Made by a program: the position numbers and the translations under genes. A stretch of DNA of 64,000 bases from Shimia ponticola (GTDB taxonomy: Bacteria > Pseudomonadota > Alphaproteobacteria > Rhodobacterales > Rhodobacteraceae). The DNA lies in the NCBI RefSeq assembly GCF_007995215.1, contig NZ_VCDK01000005.1, forward strand, positions 558,001 through 622,000. Reading direction: 5' to 3'. The stretch's first letter is position 1. Every line of letters starts with the position of its first letter. Shown here piece by piece: positions 17,500 to 24,880 of this stretch. The notes beneath the pieces are model-generated. The model was not told the DNA's origin. It was given only the letters and a program-made list of their open reading frames with translations, and did no database searches.

Positions 17500-18027
17500 A
17501 TGCAGAAAATTGCGGTGTTCATCGCGGCATTGGCCGGATTTGCTGGTGCGGCACAGGCAGAAGACCGACGCGTCTTTCTGGAATCGGCTGACGGCGACCG
17601 TATCGAAATCGCTAGCCTGAGCATTGCGAGTGACGGCACCTATACCACCGACCTTGCGCCCGTCTTTACCGAGCACTTCCTGTCCATGCGCCCGTTCAAA
17701 TGCCTCGAAGGGCCGCAAAAGCATTGGTGCCACGTCCCATATCCCTACGAGATCGCGCGCAACGTGTCCGAGGATCTGACCGATCTGGAATACGATTTCC
17801 TGTTCCTTTGGAAAGGCGCGACGGAATACGGGATCAACATGTGGAACGGCGTTTACTATCGGATCGAGGAACAGCCGGACGGGACCATGATCGGCGTTCT
17901 TTACGATATGGATATGGACGATCTAAGCGTCCCTCCCCCTGCGGGTGAACTGCGCCCGATCCGCGAGGCGGATCTGTACGAAGGTGACGCGGAGAGCCAC
18001 TGGCTGCCTCGGCTGATCATTAAATAG
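17500..18027 (+). CDS. exported protein of unknown function, divergent from the PQQ dehydrogenase
   Basis: 175 aa from ATG 17500, preceded by the very strong ribosome site AAAGGAGGAG. The N-terminus MQKIAVFIAALAGFAGAAQA is a signal peptide with a good AQA cleavage site. The mature part has two Cys (FKCLEGP and HWCHVPYPYE), several aromatic stretches (YDFLFLWKG, INMWNGVYYRI) and acidic runs (YDMDMDDL). I recognise no family. It shares its promoter region with the dehydrogenase gene and lies inside the PQQ island, so a periplasmic accessory or maturation role is plausible; this is context only. Confidence 0.8.
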   Translation: MQKIAVFIAALAGFAGAAQAEDRRVFLESADGDRIEIASLSIASDGTYTTDLAPVFTEHFLSMRPFKCLEGPQKHWCHVPYPYEIARNVSEDLTDLEYDFLFLWKGATEYGINMWNGVYYRIEEQPDGTMIGVLYDMDMDDLSVPPPAGELRPIREADLYEGDAESHWLPRLIIK

Positions 18028-18056
18028 CAAACCTACACTGAACACTCACCCATAGC

Positions 18057-18066
18057 GCGAAGGTCG
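18057..18066 (+). promoter_or_regulatory. candidate regulon operator upstream of the NitT/TauT-type binding protein
   Basis: GCGAAGGTCG; 24 bases after GGTCG lies TAACCT (18091-18096), matching the spacing at the dehydrogenase promoter. An inverted repeat CCTGA-N6-TCAGG (18094-18109) lies between this and the gene start. Confidence 0.5.
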
Positions 18067-18120
18067 TATATCGCGGGCGATGCGGCCTGCTAACCTGACT
18101 GTAATCAGGGAGGAAATGAG

Positions 18121-19095
18121 ATGTCCGTATTCTCAAGAATTGCGGCAGGCGTTGCCGTCGCGACATGTTTTGCCGTCAGCGCCTTTGCCGAAACGCAGAC
18201 GCTGCGCGCCCAAGTGCTGAAATTCGGCACGGTGAATTGGGAACTCAACACCATTAAGCATCATGGGTTTGACGCTGCAGAGGGGTTTGAGTTGGACGTG
18301 ACCGGTGTTGCGTCTGGCTCGGCGGCGAAGGTTGCGTTTCAAGGCGGTGAGACGGATGTGATCGTCTCGGATTGGCTTTGGGTCGCGCGCCAACGCGCGG
18401 CAGGCAAAGACTACGTGTTCATTCCGTATTCCAAAGCAGTTGGCGGCGTGGTTGTCCCATCCGATAGCCCGGCACAAAGCCTTGCTGATCTACAGGGTGG
18501 CAAGATCGGAATTGCCGGTGGCCCGCTGGATAAATCATGGCTGATCCTTCAGGCCTACGCCGATCAGGAATACGGTGTTCAACTTCAAAGCGGGACTGAA
18601 CAGGTGTTTGGCGCGCCGCCGCTGATCTTTAAGACGGCCATGCAGGGCGAGTTGGATGGGGCCATTAACTTCTGGCATTTCATGGCCAAGATGGAAGCGG
18701 GCGGAATGCGTAAGCTGGTGGATGTCGCAACTGCGGCAGAAGCGCTTGGCCTTGATCCAAACACGCCGCTTCTGGGGTATGTTGTGACCGGCGACATGGT
18801 GCGCGAAAACCCGGAACTGGTTGATGGTCTGGCCAATGCATCCCGCGCGGCGAAGGACCTTCTGGCGGCAGATGATGCCGAGTGGGATCGTCTCCGTGAA
18901 AAGATGAACGCCAAATCCGATGCGCAGTTTGAGGCGCTGAAGGCGGGTTTCCGCGCGGGTATTCCAGAGGCCGGACCAATTGATGAGGGAGCCGCGGACC
19001 GAATGCTCAAGCTGATGGCCGGGCTGGGTGGAAGCGATCTGGTTGGTGACGCGACCGCGTTGCCCGACGGCACATTCCACGCACCAAGCACCTGA
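18121..19095 (+). CDS. ABC transporter substrate-binding protein, NitT/TauT type
   Basis: 324 aa. A signal peptide is seen (VAVATCFAVSAFAETQ, cleavage near residue 24), then a type-2 periplasmic-binding fold: KFGTVNWELNTIKHHGFD, VSDWLWVARQRAAG, SLADLQGGKIGIAGGPLDKS and FKTAMQGELDGAINFWHF. These are SsuA/TauA/NrtA-family patterns. It is followed by its ATPase with a TGATG stop/start overlap; the matching permease is probably the gene at 10420. The ligand is unknown and need not be a sulfonate, since the gene is embedded in the PQQ island. Confidence 0.88.
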   Translation: MSVFSRIAAGVAVATCFAVSAFAETQTLRAQVLKFGTVNWELNTIKHHGFDAAEGFELDVTGVASGSAAKVAFQGGETDVIVSDWLWVARQRAAGKDYVFIPYSKAVGGVVVPSDSPAQSLADLQGGKIGIAGGPLDKSWLILQAYADQEYGVQLQSGTEQVFGAPPLIFKTAMQGELDGAINFWHFMAKMEAGGMRKLVDVATAAEALGLDPNTPLLGYVVTGDMVRENPELVDGLANASRAAKDLLAADDAEWDRLREKMNAKSDAQFEALKAGFRAGIPEAGPIDEGAADRMLKLMAGLGGSDLVGDATALPDGTFHAPST

Positions 19096-19736
19096 TGCTG
19101 AAGCTGGTGCATACCGATGCACCATCGGCGGCGGGCCAACGTCCGCCGCTTGTTTCATTGCGATTAGGCGGCTTTGGACAAGGTGACACACAGATCCTCG
19201 GTCAGATTGATCTGGACGTCGCGGCGGGAGAAACCGTTGCGATCACCGGCCCTTCGGGCATTGGCAAGAGCACGCTCTTGCGTCTGATTGCGGGTTTAGA
19301 GCCACTGCGCAATGGGACATGTGACCGGCCAGACCGTCGCGCGGTTGTGTTTCAGGAGCCGACGTTGCTGCCGTGGCGGCCAGTTCGCAAGAACATCACA
19401 TTGATTGCAAAGTGTTCTGACGATGCAGCCGACGCGATGCTGCACCGCGTGGGGCTTTCTGAAAAAGCTGACTTGTTTCCTGGGCAGCTTTCGCTGGGTC
19501 AGCAGAGGCGCTTGGCCCTTGCGCGGGCCTTTGCGACGCAGCCGACATTGTTGCTGATGGATGAACCGTTCGTGTCGCTCGACGCGGAATTGGCTGATGA
19601 GATGATGCGCCTGTTTGAGGCGTTGCGCGATGAGTTCAAGGTGACGACCTTGCTCGTCACCCATGCATCCGACGAGGCGCGCAGGCTGGCGACGCGGGTC
19701 GTCACTCTGGGCGGAGCGCCTGCGCGGATTGTCTAA
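19095..19736 (+). CDS. ABC transporter ATP-binding protein, NitT/TauT type
   Basis: 213 aa, short but complete. Walker A is GPSGIGKSTLL (about residues 50-60), the signature LSLGQQRRLALARA, Walker B LLLMDEPFVSLD, and the switch His lies in LLVTHASDEA. The start overlaps the binding-protein stop by one base (TGATG). It likely drives the permease at 10420. Its end overlaps the Sel1 gene on the opposite strand by 4 bases. Confidence 0.92.
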   Translation: MLKLVHTDAPSAAGQRPPLVSLRLGGFGQGDTQILGQIDLDVAAGETVAITGPSGIGKSTLLRLIAGLEPLRNGTCDRPDRRAVVFQEPTLLPWRPVRKNITLIAKCSDDAADAMLHRVGLSEKADLFPGQLSLGQQRRLALARAFATQPTLLLMDEPFVSLDAELADEMMRLFEALRDEFKVTTLLVTHASDEARRLATRVVTLGGAPARIV

Positions 19737-20305
19737 AAGAGCGGCGCGTATTTCCAGTTGTCGGCGTCTGGCGTGACCTCATCCAGATCATAGTCCGCGG
19801 CCTGTAGGCGCTTCGCGATTTTCAGACCATCGTTGGCCGCTTCATCGACAAGCGCGCGACCGGCGACTTCGTCCTGAGCGACGCCGTGTCCGCGCATCAG
19901 ATCAATCCCATAGTTGAATTTGCCCACCGGATCGCCAGCTTCTGCTGCGCGGCGGTCCCAATTGGCGGCGGCGTCTGGGTTGTACTCTGCACCGAGGCCG
20001 TTGTTATCCAGCTGGCTCATCCACGTCATGGCGGCGGTGTAGCCCGCTTCGGCGCAGTTTTCGAAGAGTTCGCGTGCCGCGTGGTGCGCGCCGGACTTGG
20101 TGATGTAATAGCCTGTCGCGCAGGTCACCATGTCGGTCTGGCCGTTAGCGATGTTGTTCATGATGCGACCGAACCCTGTGTCTTGGGGATTCAGAGTTCC
20201 GAATTCGTCCTCAACGGTTTTCACGTCTGCATCGCCGATGCTGATGTCTGCAAATGCGAAAGACGTGGAAATTGAAGTGGCAATCAGGACAGGTAACAGG
20301 CGCAT
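19733..20305 (-). CDS. exported Sel1-like repeat protein
   Basis: 190 aa with a signal peptide (LLPVLIATSISTSFAFA). Sel1/TPR-like helical repeats follow: AARELFENCAEAGYTAAMTW, then AANWDRRAAEAGDPVGKFNYG, and GRALVDEAANDGLKIAKRL. Such proteins are periplasmic scaffolds for protein-protein contacts. The gene stands alone on the minus strand between the two ABC systems of the PQQ island. An assembly or chaperone role for the dehydrogenase or its partners is possible but not shown. Confidence 0.82.
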   Translation of the reverse strand: MRLLPVLIATSISTSFAFADISIGDADVKTVEDEFGTLNPQDTGFGRIMNNIANGQTDMVTCATGYYITKSGAHHAARELFENCAEAGYTAAMTWMSQLDNNGLGAEYNPDAAANWDRRAAEAGDPVGKFNYGIDLMRGHGVAQDEVAGRALVDEAANDGLKIAKRLQAADYDLDEVTPDADNWKYAPLF

Positions 20306-20392
20306 CGGAAATCCTCCATTTCCGGCTGTATATCCGAAAGTCGCCCGCGTTTCACGGTTGCTATGGTCGTAGGACTGGTCAGCGTGACTGAC

Positions 20393-21181
20393 CTAAGCGC
20401 GTTTGCGCGTCATGCCGCGCGCCGGATCATAGCCCCAGATCGCCAGCGCCATGAAGGCGGTGGTGGCAAGCAGCGTCCAACCGAGCGCCGGGCCGTTGAA
20501 TTCGGCATAGAGCGCGAAGCGGATGAGTTCGACGGCATGAGTGAACGGGTTCGCGGCACAGATGTCGTGCAAAAGGCGTGAGCTTTCAGCCATCTTCCAC
20601 AGCGGATAAAGCGCGGAGGACAGAAAGAACATCGGGAAGATCACGAAGTTCATGACGCCTGCGAAGTTTTCTAACTGTTTGATAAAGCTGGAGAGTGCGA
20701 GGCCGAGCGCGCCGAGCATCAATCCCGCAAGGATTAGCGCGGGCAGAGCAGTCACGTAGCCCATCAGCGGCATGTCGATGCCGAAGGCGGCGGCGATGGC
20801 GAGAAAGGTGTAGACCTGCAGGATTGAGATGGTGGTCGATCCCATGAGCTTGGCAAAGAGGAGCCACCAGCGCGGCAGCGGCGCGGTCAATAAGAGCTTC
20901 ATCGACCCCATTTCGCGGTCGTAGACGAGGCTGAGCGACGACTGCATCCCGTTGAAAAGCATGATCATCCCGCAAAGGCCCGGGACGATGTAGGTCTCAT
21001 ACGTGATGTAGGTCTGATAGGGTGGCGTGATCGACAGGCCAAGCGCTGCGCGGAAGCCTGCGGCGAAGACCAAGAGCCAGACGAGGGGCCGTACAAGAGC
21101 TGCGATAAAGCGCTCGCGCTGATGGACAAAGCGCAGGGCCTCGCGCCATATGATCGCGCGGAGGGCGGGGAGCCAGATCAT
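20393..21181 (-). CDS. ABC-2 type permease of the PQQ alcohol system (PedC/LutF-like)
   Basis: 262 aa from ATG 21181, which overlaps the ATPase stop (ATGA). About six membrane helices are seen with ABC-2 features (FNGMQSSLSLVYDREMGSMK, then LLLTAPLPRWWLLFAKLMGS), and FPMFFLSSALYPLWKMAE near the C-terminus. The sequence style matches the 'alcohol ABC transporter permease' family found with PQQ dehydrogenases. In Methylorubrum extorquens the cognate genes (lutE/lutF) belong to a lanthanide-utilisation locus. It forms one unit with genes 21178-24667. Whether it moves metal, cofactor or another solute is unknown; ABC-2 folds usually export. Confidence 0.9.
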   Translation of the reverse strand: MIWLPALRAIIWREALRFVHQRERFIAALVRPLVWLLVFAAGFRAALGLSITPPYQTYITYETYIVPGLCGMIMLFNGMQSSLSLVYDREMGSMKLLLTAPLPRWWLLFAKLMGSTTISILQVYTFLAIAAAFGIDMPLMGYVTALPALILAGLMLGALGLALSSFIKQLENFAGVMNFVIFPMFFLSSALYPLWKMAESSRLLHDICAANPFTHAVELIRFALYAEFNGPALGWTLLATTAFMALAIWGYDPARGMTRKRA

Positions 21182-21948
21182 TGTTTGGCTCCTGTAAGGG
21201 TCAGGAAGTGGTCCTTGAGTGGGGTGCCTTTGGTCAGGTTCTGCACAATCCCGTATTCGATAAGCTTGCCTTGATGCAGGATCAGGCATTGATCGGTGTC
21301 GTAGATTTCGTCCGTCAGGTGCGTGGCCCAGAGGACGGTCATGCCGTCGGCGGCTAAATCATGGACATGGGCCGTGATCGCTTCGCGTGCGGCGGCGTCT
21401 AGCCCAACGGAGGGTTCATCCAAGAGCAGGACAGTCGGGTCATGCAGCAATGCGCGGGCGATCTCTGTCCGCCGGCGGTGGCCACCGTTCAGGGCGCGGA
21501 CCTTTTCGCGGGCGCGGTCGGCCATGTTCAGGCGCTCCAGTGCCTCTGCGATGCGGATGCGGGCGGTGCGGCCTGCGATGCCATGGAGCGCCGCGAAATA
21601 GGTCAGGTTTTGTTGGACGGTGAGGTCGAGGTCGAGCGTGCTTTGCTGAAACACGATGCCCAGCTTGGCCAAGGCTTGCCGGGGCGTGCGTGACAGGTCG
21701 TGCCCGGCAATCTCAATGCGGCCAGTGGGGGTCGTGAAGAGATGGGTGAGAAGCGCGAAGAGTGTGCTTTTGCCTGCGCCGTTCGGGCCCAGAAGGGCCG
21801 TGAAACCTGAGGCGATTGAGAAGGAGACGTCATCCAGCGCGACCTTCTTGCTGTAAGCGTAGGAAACCCCCTCTACGGCCAAAGTAGAGGGGGTGACACG
21901 GCGTCCAATTTGGGAGGACGAAGCTGTCTCTGGCGCCGCGTCGTCCAC
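21178..21948 (-). CDS. ABC transporter ATP-binding protein of the PQQ alcohol system (LutE-like)
   Basis: 256 aa. A GTG start at 21948 sits directly after the preceding TAA stop. Walker A is LLGPNGAGKSTLF (near residue 55), Q-loop VFQQSTLDLDLTV, Walker B VLLLDEPSVGLD, and switch His in LWATHLTDE. The ABC signature is LNGGHRRRTEIARA, with Asn and His in place of the usual Ser and Gln of LSGGQ. Its partner is the ABC-2 permease downstream (ATGA overlap). The family is the ATP-binding subunit associated with PQQ alcohol dehydrogenases. The first 20 residues are not conserved-looking, and a TTG start near LAVEGVSYAY is possible. Confidence 0.9.
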   Translation of the reverse strand: MDDAAPETASSSQIGRRVTPSTLAVEGVSYAYSKKVALDDVSFSIASGFTALLGPNGAGKSTLFALLTHLFTTPTGRIEIAGHDLSRTPRQALAKLGIVFQQSTLDLDLTVQQNLTYFAALHGIAGRTARIRIAEALERLNMADRAREKVRALNGGHRRRTEIARALLHDPTVLLLDEPSVGLDAAAREAITAHVHDLAADGMTVLWATHLTDEIYDTDQCLILHQGKLIEYGIVQNLTKGTPLKDHFLTLTGAKQ

Positions 21949-22407
21949 TTATTCAATCGTGATCTCGACGCGCTGCGTTTCACCGGTCGAACCGGGGATC
22001 TTCAGGTAGTACGAGCCGGGTTTGATCGCGAGGAAGCCAATTTCCATTTCGCCAGCTTCGTCAAATTCGACCGAGTCGATGCCGAGCGGGCGGATTTCGA
22101 GGCCTTCAACGACGATTTCATCAATCCAGATCGCGCGGAAGAATTCTGGGCCGACAAGCGCCAGTTCCTGAGAGCCGTCGCCCTGAATTTCGAACTCATA
22201 ATAGGTGCCGGACTTCAGCACCCATGGCGCGGATGTCAGCGGGATGCCGGCACCCAACTGGATCGGCTCCAGGTCCTCTTTGTTTGAGGCCGAAAGGATG
22301 CCAGCCAGGCCAAAGCCGTCATCATCATCATCGTCGTCGTCATCCGCCATCAGGGGCGTCGCGGCGAGGGCCATCATGGTGGCAACAGCAGTCAGGGTAC
22401 GGAACAT
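21949..22407 (-). CDS. exported protein with an N-terminal nine-aspartate run
   Basis: 152 aa. The signal peptide MFRTLTAVATMMALAATPLM ends in Ala just before nine consecutive Asp and then GFGLAG, so the mature N-terminus would start with Asp9 if cleaved there. The rest (about residues 50-152) is a beta-rich domain with an Ig- or cupredoxin-like look (GTYYEFEIQGDGSQELALVG and FLAIKPGSYYLKIPGSTGE) but without obvious copper ligands. It lies between the beta-propeller and ATPase genes of a lut-like operon. A poly-Asp tail is an obvious candidate for binding hard cations such as Ca2+ or lanthanides. This is inference; I know of no function for it. Confidence 0.82.
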   Translation of the reverse strand: MFRTLTAVATMMALAATPLMADDDDDDDDDGFGLAGILSASNKEDLEPIQLGAGIPLTSAPWVLKSGTYYEFEIQGDGSQELALVGPEFFRAIWIDEIVVEGLEIRPLGIDSVEFDEAGEMEIGFLAIKPGSYYLKIPGSTGETQRVEITIE

Positions 22408-22495
22408 AGGTGCGGTCCTTTTACGTTTTGTTCTGAATAGATTTGCGGGCGCACATGCGAGGCTTAGCCTTCATGAACCCCAGATGTTTGTGCAG

Positions 22496-23485
22496 TTAGC
22501 TATCTGTCGGACGGTAGGCAGCTCCCCAAGGGAAGCGCCCAACTTTGATCGACTTGATCGCCTCGCGGGCGGCGACGTCGATCACCGTAACGTCGCCGGA
22601 GACACCGTTCGTCGTGAACAGCAGCGACTTGTCGGCATTGAAATCCATGTGCCAGACGCGGCGACCAACAAGGATGTAATCCTCGACCTCATAGGTTTCG
22701 GCATTCACGACCGCGACGTGGTTCGAGGGGCCAAGCGCGACAAAGGCGTGGGTGTCACCGGCGGCGAGTTCAAATCCTACCGGCTGAACGCGGTCGGGGT
22801 GAACGCCGTCGACCTCAAAGTCGATTTTGGCGATCTCGGCTTGGGTTTCGACGTCAAAGACGCTGATTGTGCCGCCGATTTCTGCCGATACCCAAAGCTC
22901 TTTGCCGTCCTTCAGGAATTCGGCATGGCGCGGGCGCGAATCGACAAGCGTGTTGGCAAAGAGTTTCTGGGTCGTGGTGTCGATCCAGTGCGCCATGTTC
23001 GTGGTTTCAGACGTGGTGATGGCGATCTTGCCATCGGGGCTAACGGCCATGCCCTCGGGCTCAATCCCCACGTCGATTTGGGCCACAACCTTGCGTGTTT
23101 CTGTGTCCACCACAGTCGTAATCGCGTCATCCTCATTGGCGATATAGAGGTGGCGGTTGTCGGGGTGCAGGACGAACTGTTCGGGGTCCTCGCCCGACGG
23201 CAGTTCATGCAGGACCTCGCCGGTGTCTGGGTCGATGACCTGCACCGTGTCGCTGTCTGAAGCGCAGACATATAGGACCGAGTAATCCTTGGCGAAGGTG
23301 ATGCCCCGGGGGCGTTCGCCTACATCGATGGTGCGCACGACTTCGAGTGTTTCAATGTCGATCACGCTGACGGTGTCGTCCTTTTCGTTGGATACCCAGA
23401 TTTCATCGGCAGCGACCGGTGAGCCGAGCACGGCACACGCGGCCAGCGCCGCGATATGAGTATTTTTGAAACATAGAAGGGACAT
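22496..23485 (-). CDS. exported YVTN beta-propeller protein of the PQQ alcohol system (LutB-like)
   Basis: 329 aa with a signal peptide (HIAALAACAVLGSPVAADE). At least six repeats of about 42 residues follow: VSNEKDDTVSVIDIETLEVV, LYVCASDSDTVQVIDPDTGE, LYIANEDDAITTVVDTETRK, LWVSAEIGGTISVFDVETQ and so on. This is the 'PQQ-dependent catabolism-associated beta-propeller' type. It probably binds a protein or ligand in the periplasm; no catalytic residues can be claimed. It is part of the minus-strand unit 24667-20393. Confidence 0.9.
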   Translation of the reverse strand: MSLLCFKNTHIAALAACAVLGSPVAADEIWVSNEKDDTVSVIDIETLEVVRTIDVGERPRGITFAKDYSVLYVCASDSDTVQVIDPDTGEVLHELPSGEDPEQFVLHPDNRHLYIANEDDAITTVVDTETRKVVAQIDVGIEPEGMAVSPDGKIAITTSETTNMAHWIDTTTQKLFANTLVDSRPRHAEFLKDGKELWVSAEIGGTISVFDVETQAEIAKIDFEVDGVHPDRVQPVGFELAAGDTHAFVALGPSNHVAVVNAETYEVEDYILVGRRVWHMDFNADKSLLFTTNGVSGDVTVIDVAAREAIKSIKVGRFPWGAAYRPTDS

Positions 23486-23509
23486 GGTCTGGCTCCTTTG
23501 AAGCAGGGG

Positions 23510-24667
23510 TCAGTTAAAGGCGGTGCAGTTGGATTCCGGGCGATCGATGCCCAGCGTGTCGAGTTCCGTGGTCTGGTGAAGGAACCCTTCGAGCGGGGCG
23601 TTGGCGACCAGCGCGCGGGGGTGCAACAGCGGGATCGGCTGGCGCAGCTGTCCGTTCCAATCGCGGAAGGTCAGCGGACGGCCTTTGAATCCGGCGAGTT
23701 CGAAGTCAGGACCGAGGATGTAATCGCGCAGGGTTGCGACGTCGTTGGACTGTGTGCGTGTGACGGCCTCGCCCAAGACGCGCACGGCGGCCCATGCGGC
23801 GTAGTCTTTGGGAGCCATCTCGCGCTCATGAGCGTCCTCAAATCGGGATTGCAGTTGCGCGGCGCCCCATTGCTCGACGGCGGGGCCCCATGTCTGGGCG
23901 CTGAGGCCTTCGGAACCGACGACGGGGCGGGCCTCCCACGTGTTATAGAGGATGTAGCGGCCGAAATCGTTGAACTCATCGGCGACGATCAGGGCGTCAT
24001 AGTCGCCGAAATCCTGGGTAAAGAGCGGGACCTCTTGGGCGGCGTTGCGGCGCATGTCGGCGTCAAAGCGCCATTCCTTGCGGTCAGACAGCTTCATCCC
24101 GAACTTGGTCAGCGAGCCTTCCATCGCGGCGGCATAAGCCTGATCTTCGGGATGACCACCCGCGATCATTACCAGATCATCCCAACGTTTGGTGGTAAAG
24201 AACTGGGCCAGTGCGTCTGTGCGCATGGACGTCGAGGGCAGCGTGTGCAGCATGTTGGCGCGGCAGTCTGCGTCACGCAGCACGGCGTCGCCGGCACCAG
24301 AGTTAAAGAGCAGCGCATTCGCTGCCTCTGGCATATCAGCGATTGTCAAAAGAACATCTGCAGGGGCGTCGATCACCAGATAGGGGCTTTCGGCCAGCGC
24401 TGCTCGCGCCGCCTCGGCCGCGTCATCGCCCAGCCAGACATTGTGCTCGGACAGCTCCCAGGTCTGACCCATGAAGCGGCCAGTGGTAGCATTGTCGTCG
24501 ATGGCAGTCATGACCCCGGCAAGCCCCAAATCCTCGGGGATCGGGTCGAGGTTCGATAGTGTCGGCGGCAGGTCGCGTTCGACCTTCAGCCACCCGATCG
24601 TCACATCCTGAGCGTCCGCTGCCACAGCCCAACCGGCTGTCAGCAGCGCCAACATTGCAGTGCGCAT
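23510..24667 (-). CDS. ABC transporter substrate-binding protein of the PQQ alcohol system (LutA-like)
   Basis: 385 aa from ATG 24667 (MRTAMLALLTAGWAVAADAQ signal peptide). The in-frame extension to 24790 covers the promoter region and is rejected. A type-1 periplasmic binding fold is seen: VTIGWLKVERDLPPTLSN, LVIDAPADVLLTIADMPEA, LVMIAGGHPEDQAYAAAMEG and YDALIVADEFNDFGRYILY. It resembles branched-chain-amino-acid-type receptors found with PQQ alcohol dehydrogenases. It is the first gene of the unit receptor, propeller, Asp9 protein, ATPase, permease. That gene set resembles the lutA-F locus of M. extorquens, which is required for lanthanide-dependent growth. The ligand is not predictable. 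Confidence 0.88.
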   Translation of the reverse strand: MRTAMLALLTAGWAVAADAQDVTIGWLKVERDLPPTLSNLDPIPEDLGLAGVMTAIDDNATTGRFMGQTWELSEHNVWLGDDAAEAARAALAESPYLVIDAPADVLLTIADMPEAANALLFNSGAGDAVLRDADCRANMLHTLPSTSMRTDALAQFFTTKRWDDLVMIAGGHPEDQAYAAAMEGSLTKFGMKLSDRKEWRFDADMRRNAAQEVPLFTQDFGDYDALIVADEFNDFGRYILYNTWEARPVVGSEGLSAQTWGPAVEQWGAAQLQSRFEDAHEREMAPKDYAAWAAVRVLGEAVTRTQSNDVATLRDYILGPDFELAGFKGRPLTFRDWNGQLRQPIPLLHPRALVANAPLEGFLHQTTELDTLGIDRPESNCTAFN

Positions 24668-24717
24668 TGGCACGTCCTCCCTTGGCCTCAGGGAAGAGGA
24701 GTCAAGCGTGTTAAGGA

Positions 24718-24731
24718 ACCAAGACCTTGGT
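24718..24731. promoter_or_regulatory. palindrome in the receptor/PedF divergent promoter
   Basis: ACCAAG-AC-CTTGGT, a perfect inverted repeat. With flanks it reads CAAGACCTTGGTCGG, which matches CAAGACCTTAGTCGC on the minus strand at 10385-10369 in 13 of 15 positions. Confidence 0.5.
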
Positions 24732-24760
24732 CGGAGGCGGCCTAGGGTGGTTGCCAAAGA

Positions 24761-24772
24761 GCGACTAAGGTC
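24761..24772. promoter_or_regulatory. candidate regulon operator in the receptor/PedF divergent promoter
   Basis: GCGACTAAGGTC, identical to the site at 10369-10380. A third related CCAAGGTCC lies near 24807. Three copies in 213 bases suggest cooperative binding between the two divergent units. Confidence 0.5.
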
Positions 24773-24880
24773 GGGTGCTTCTTGGTGCAAAAATCAAAGG
24801 GACCCCACCAAGGTCCAATACCTGAATGCAGGTGCGCCTGCGTAATCATTGGGGAACGATGACATTGGGAGGAGTCGGAG

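Noticed and set aside
20361-20399. Plus-strand promoter (CTATGGTCG then TAAGCG after 24 bases) near the Sel1 gene
   Set aside because: It would transcribe antisense into the ABC-2 permease gene with no plus-strand gene following; kept only as a possible motif copy.
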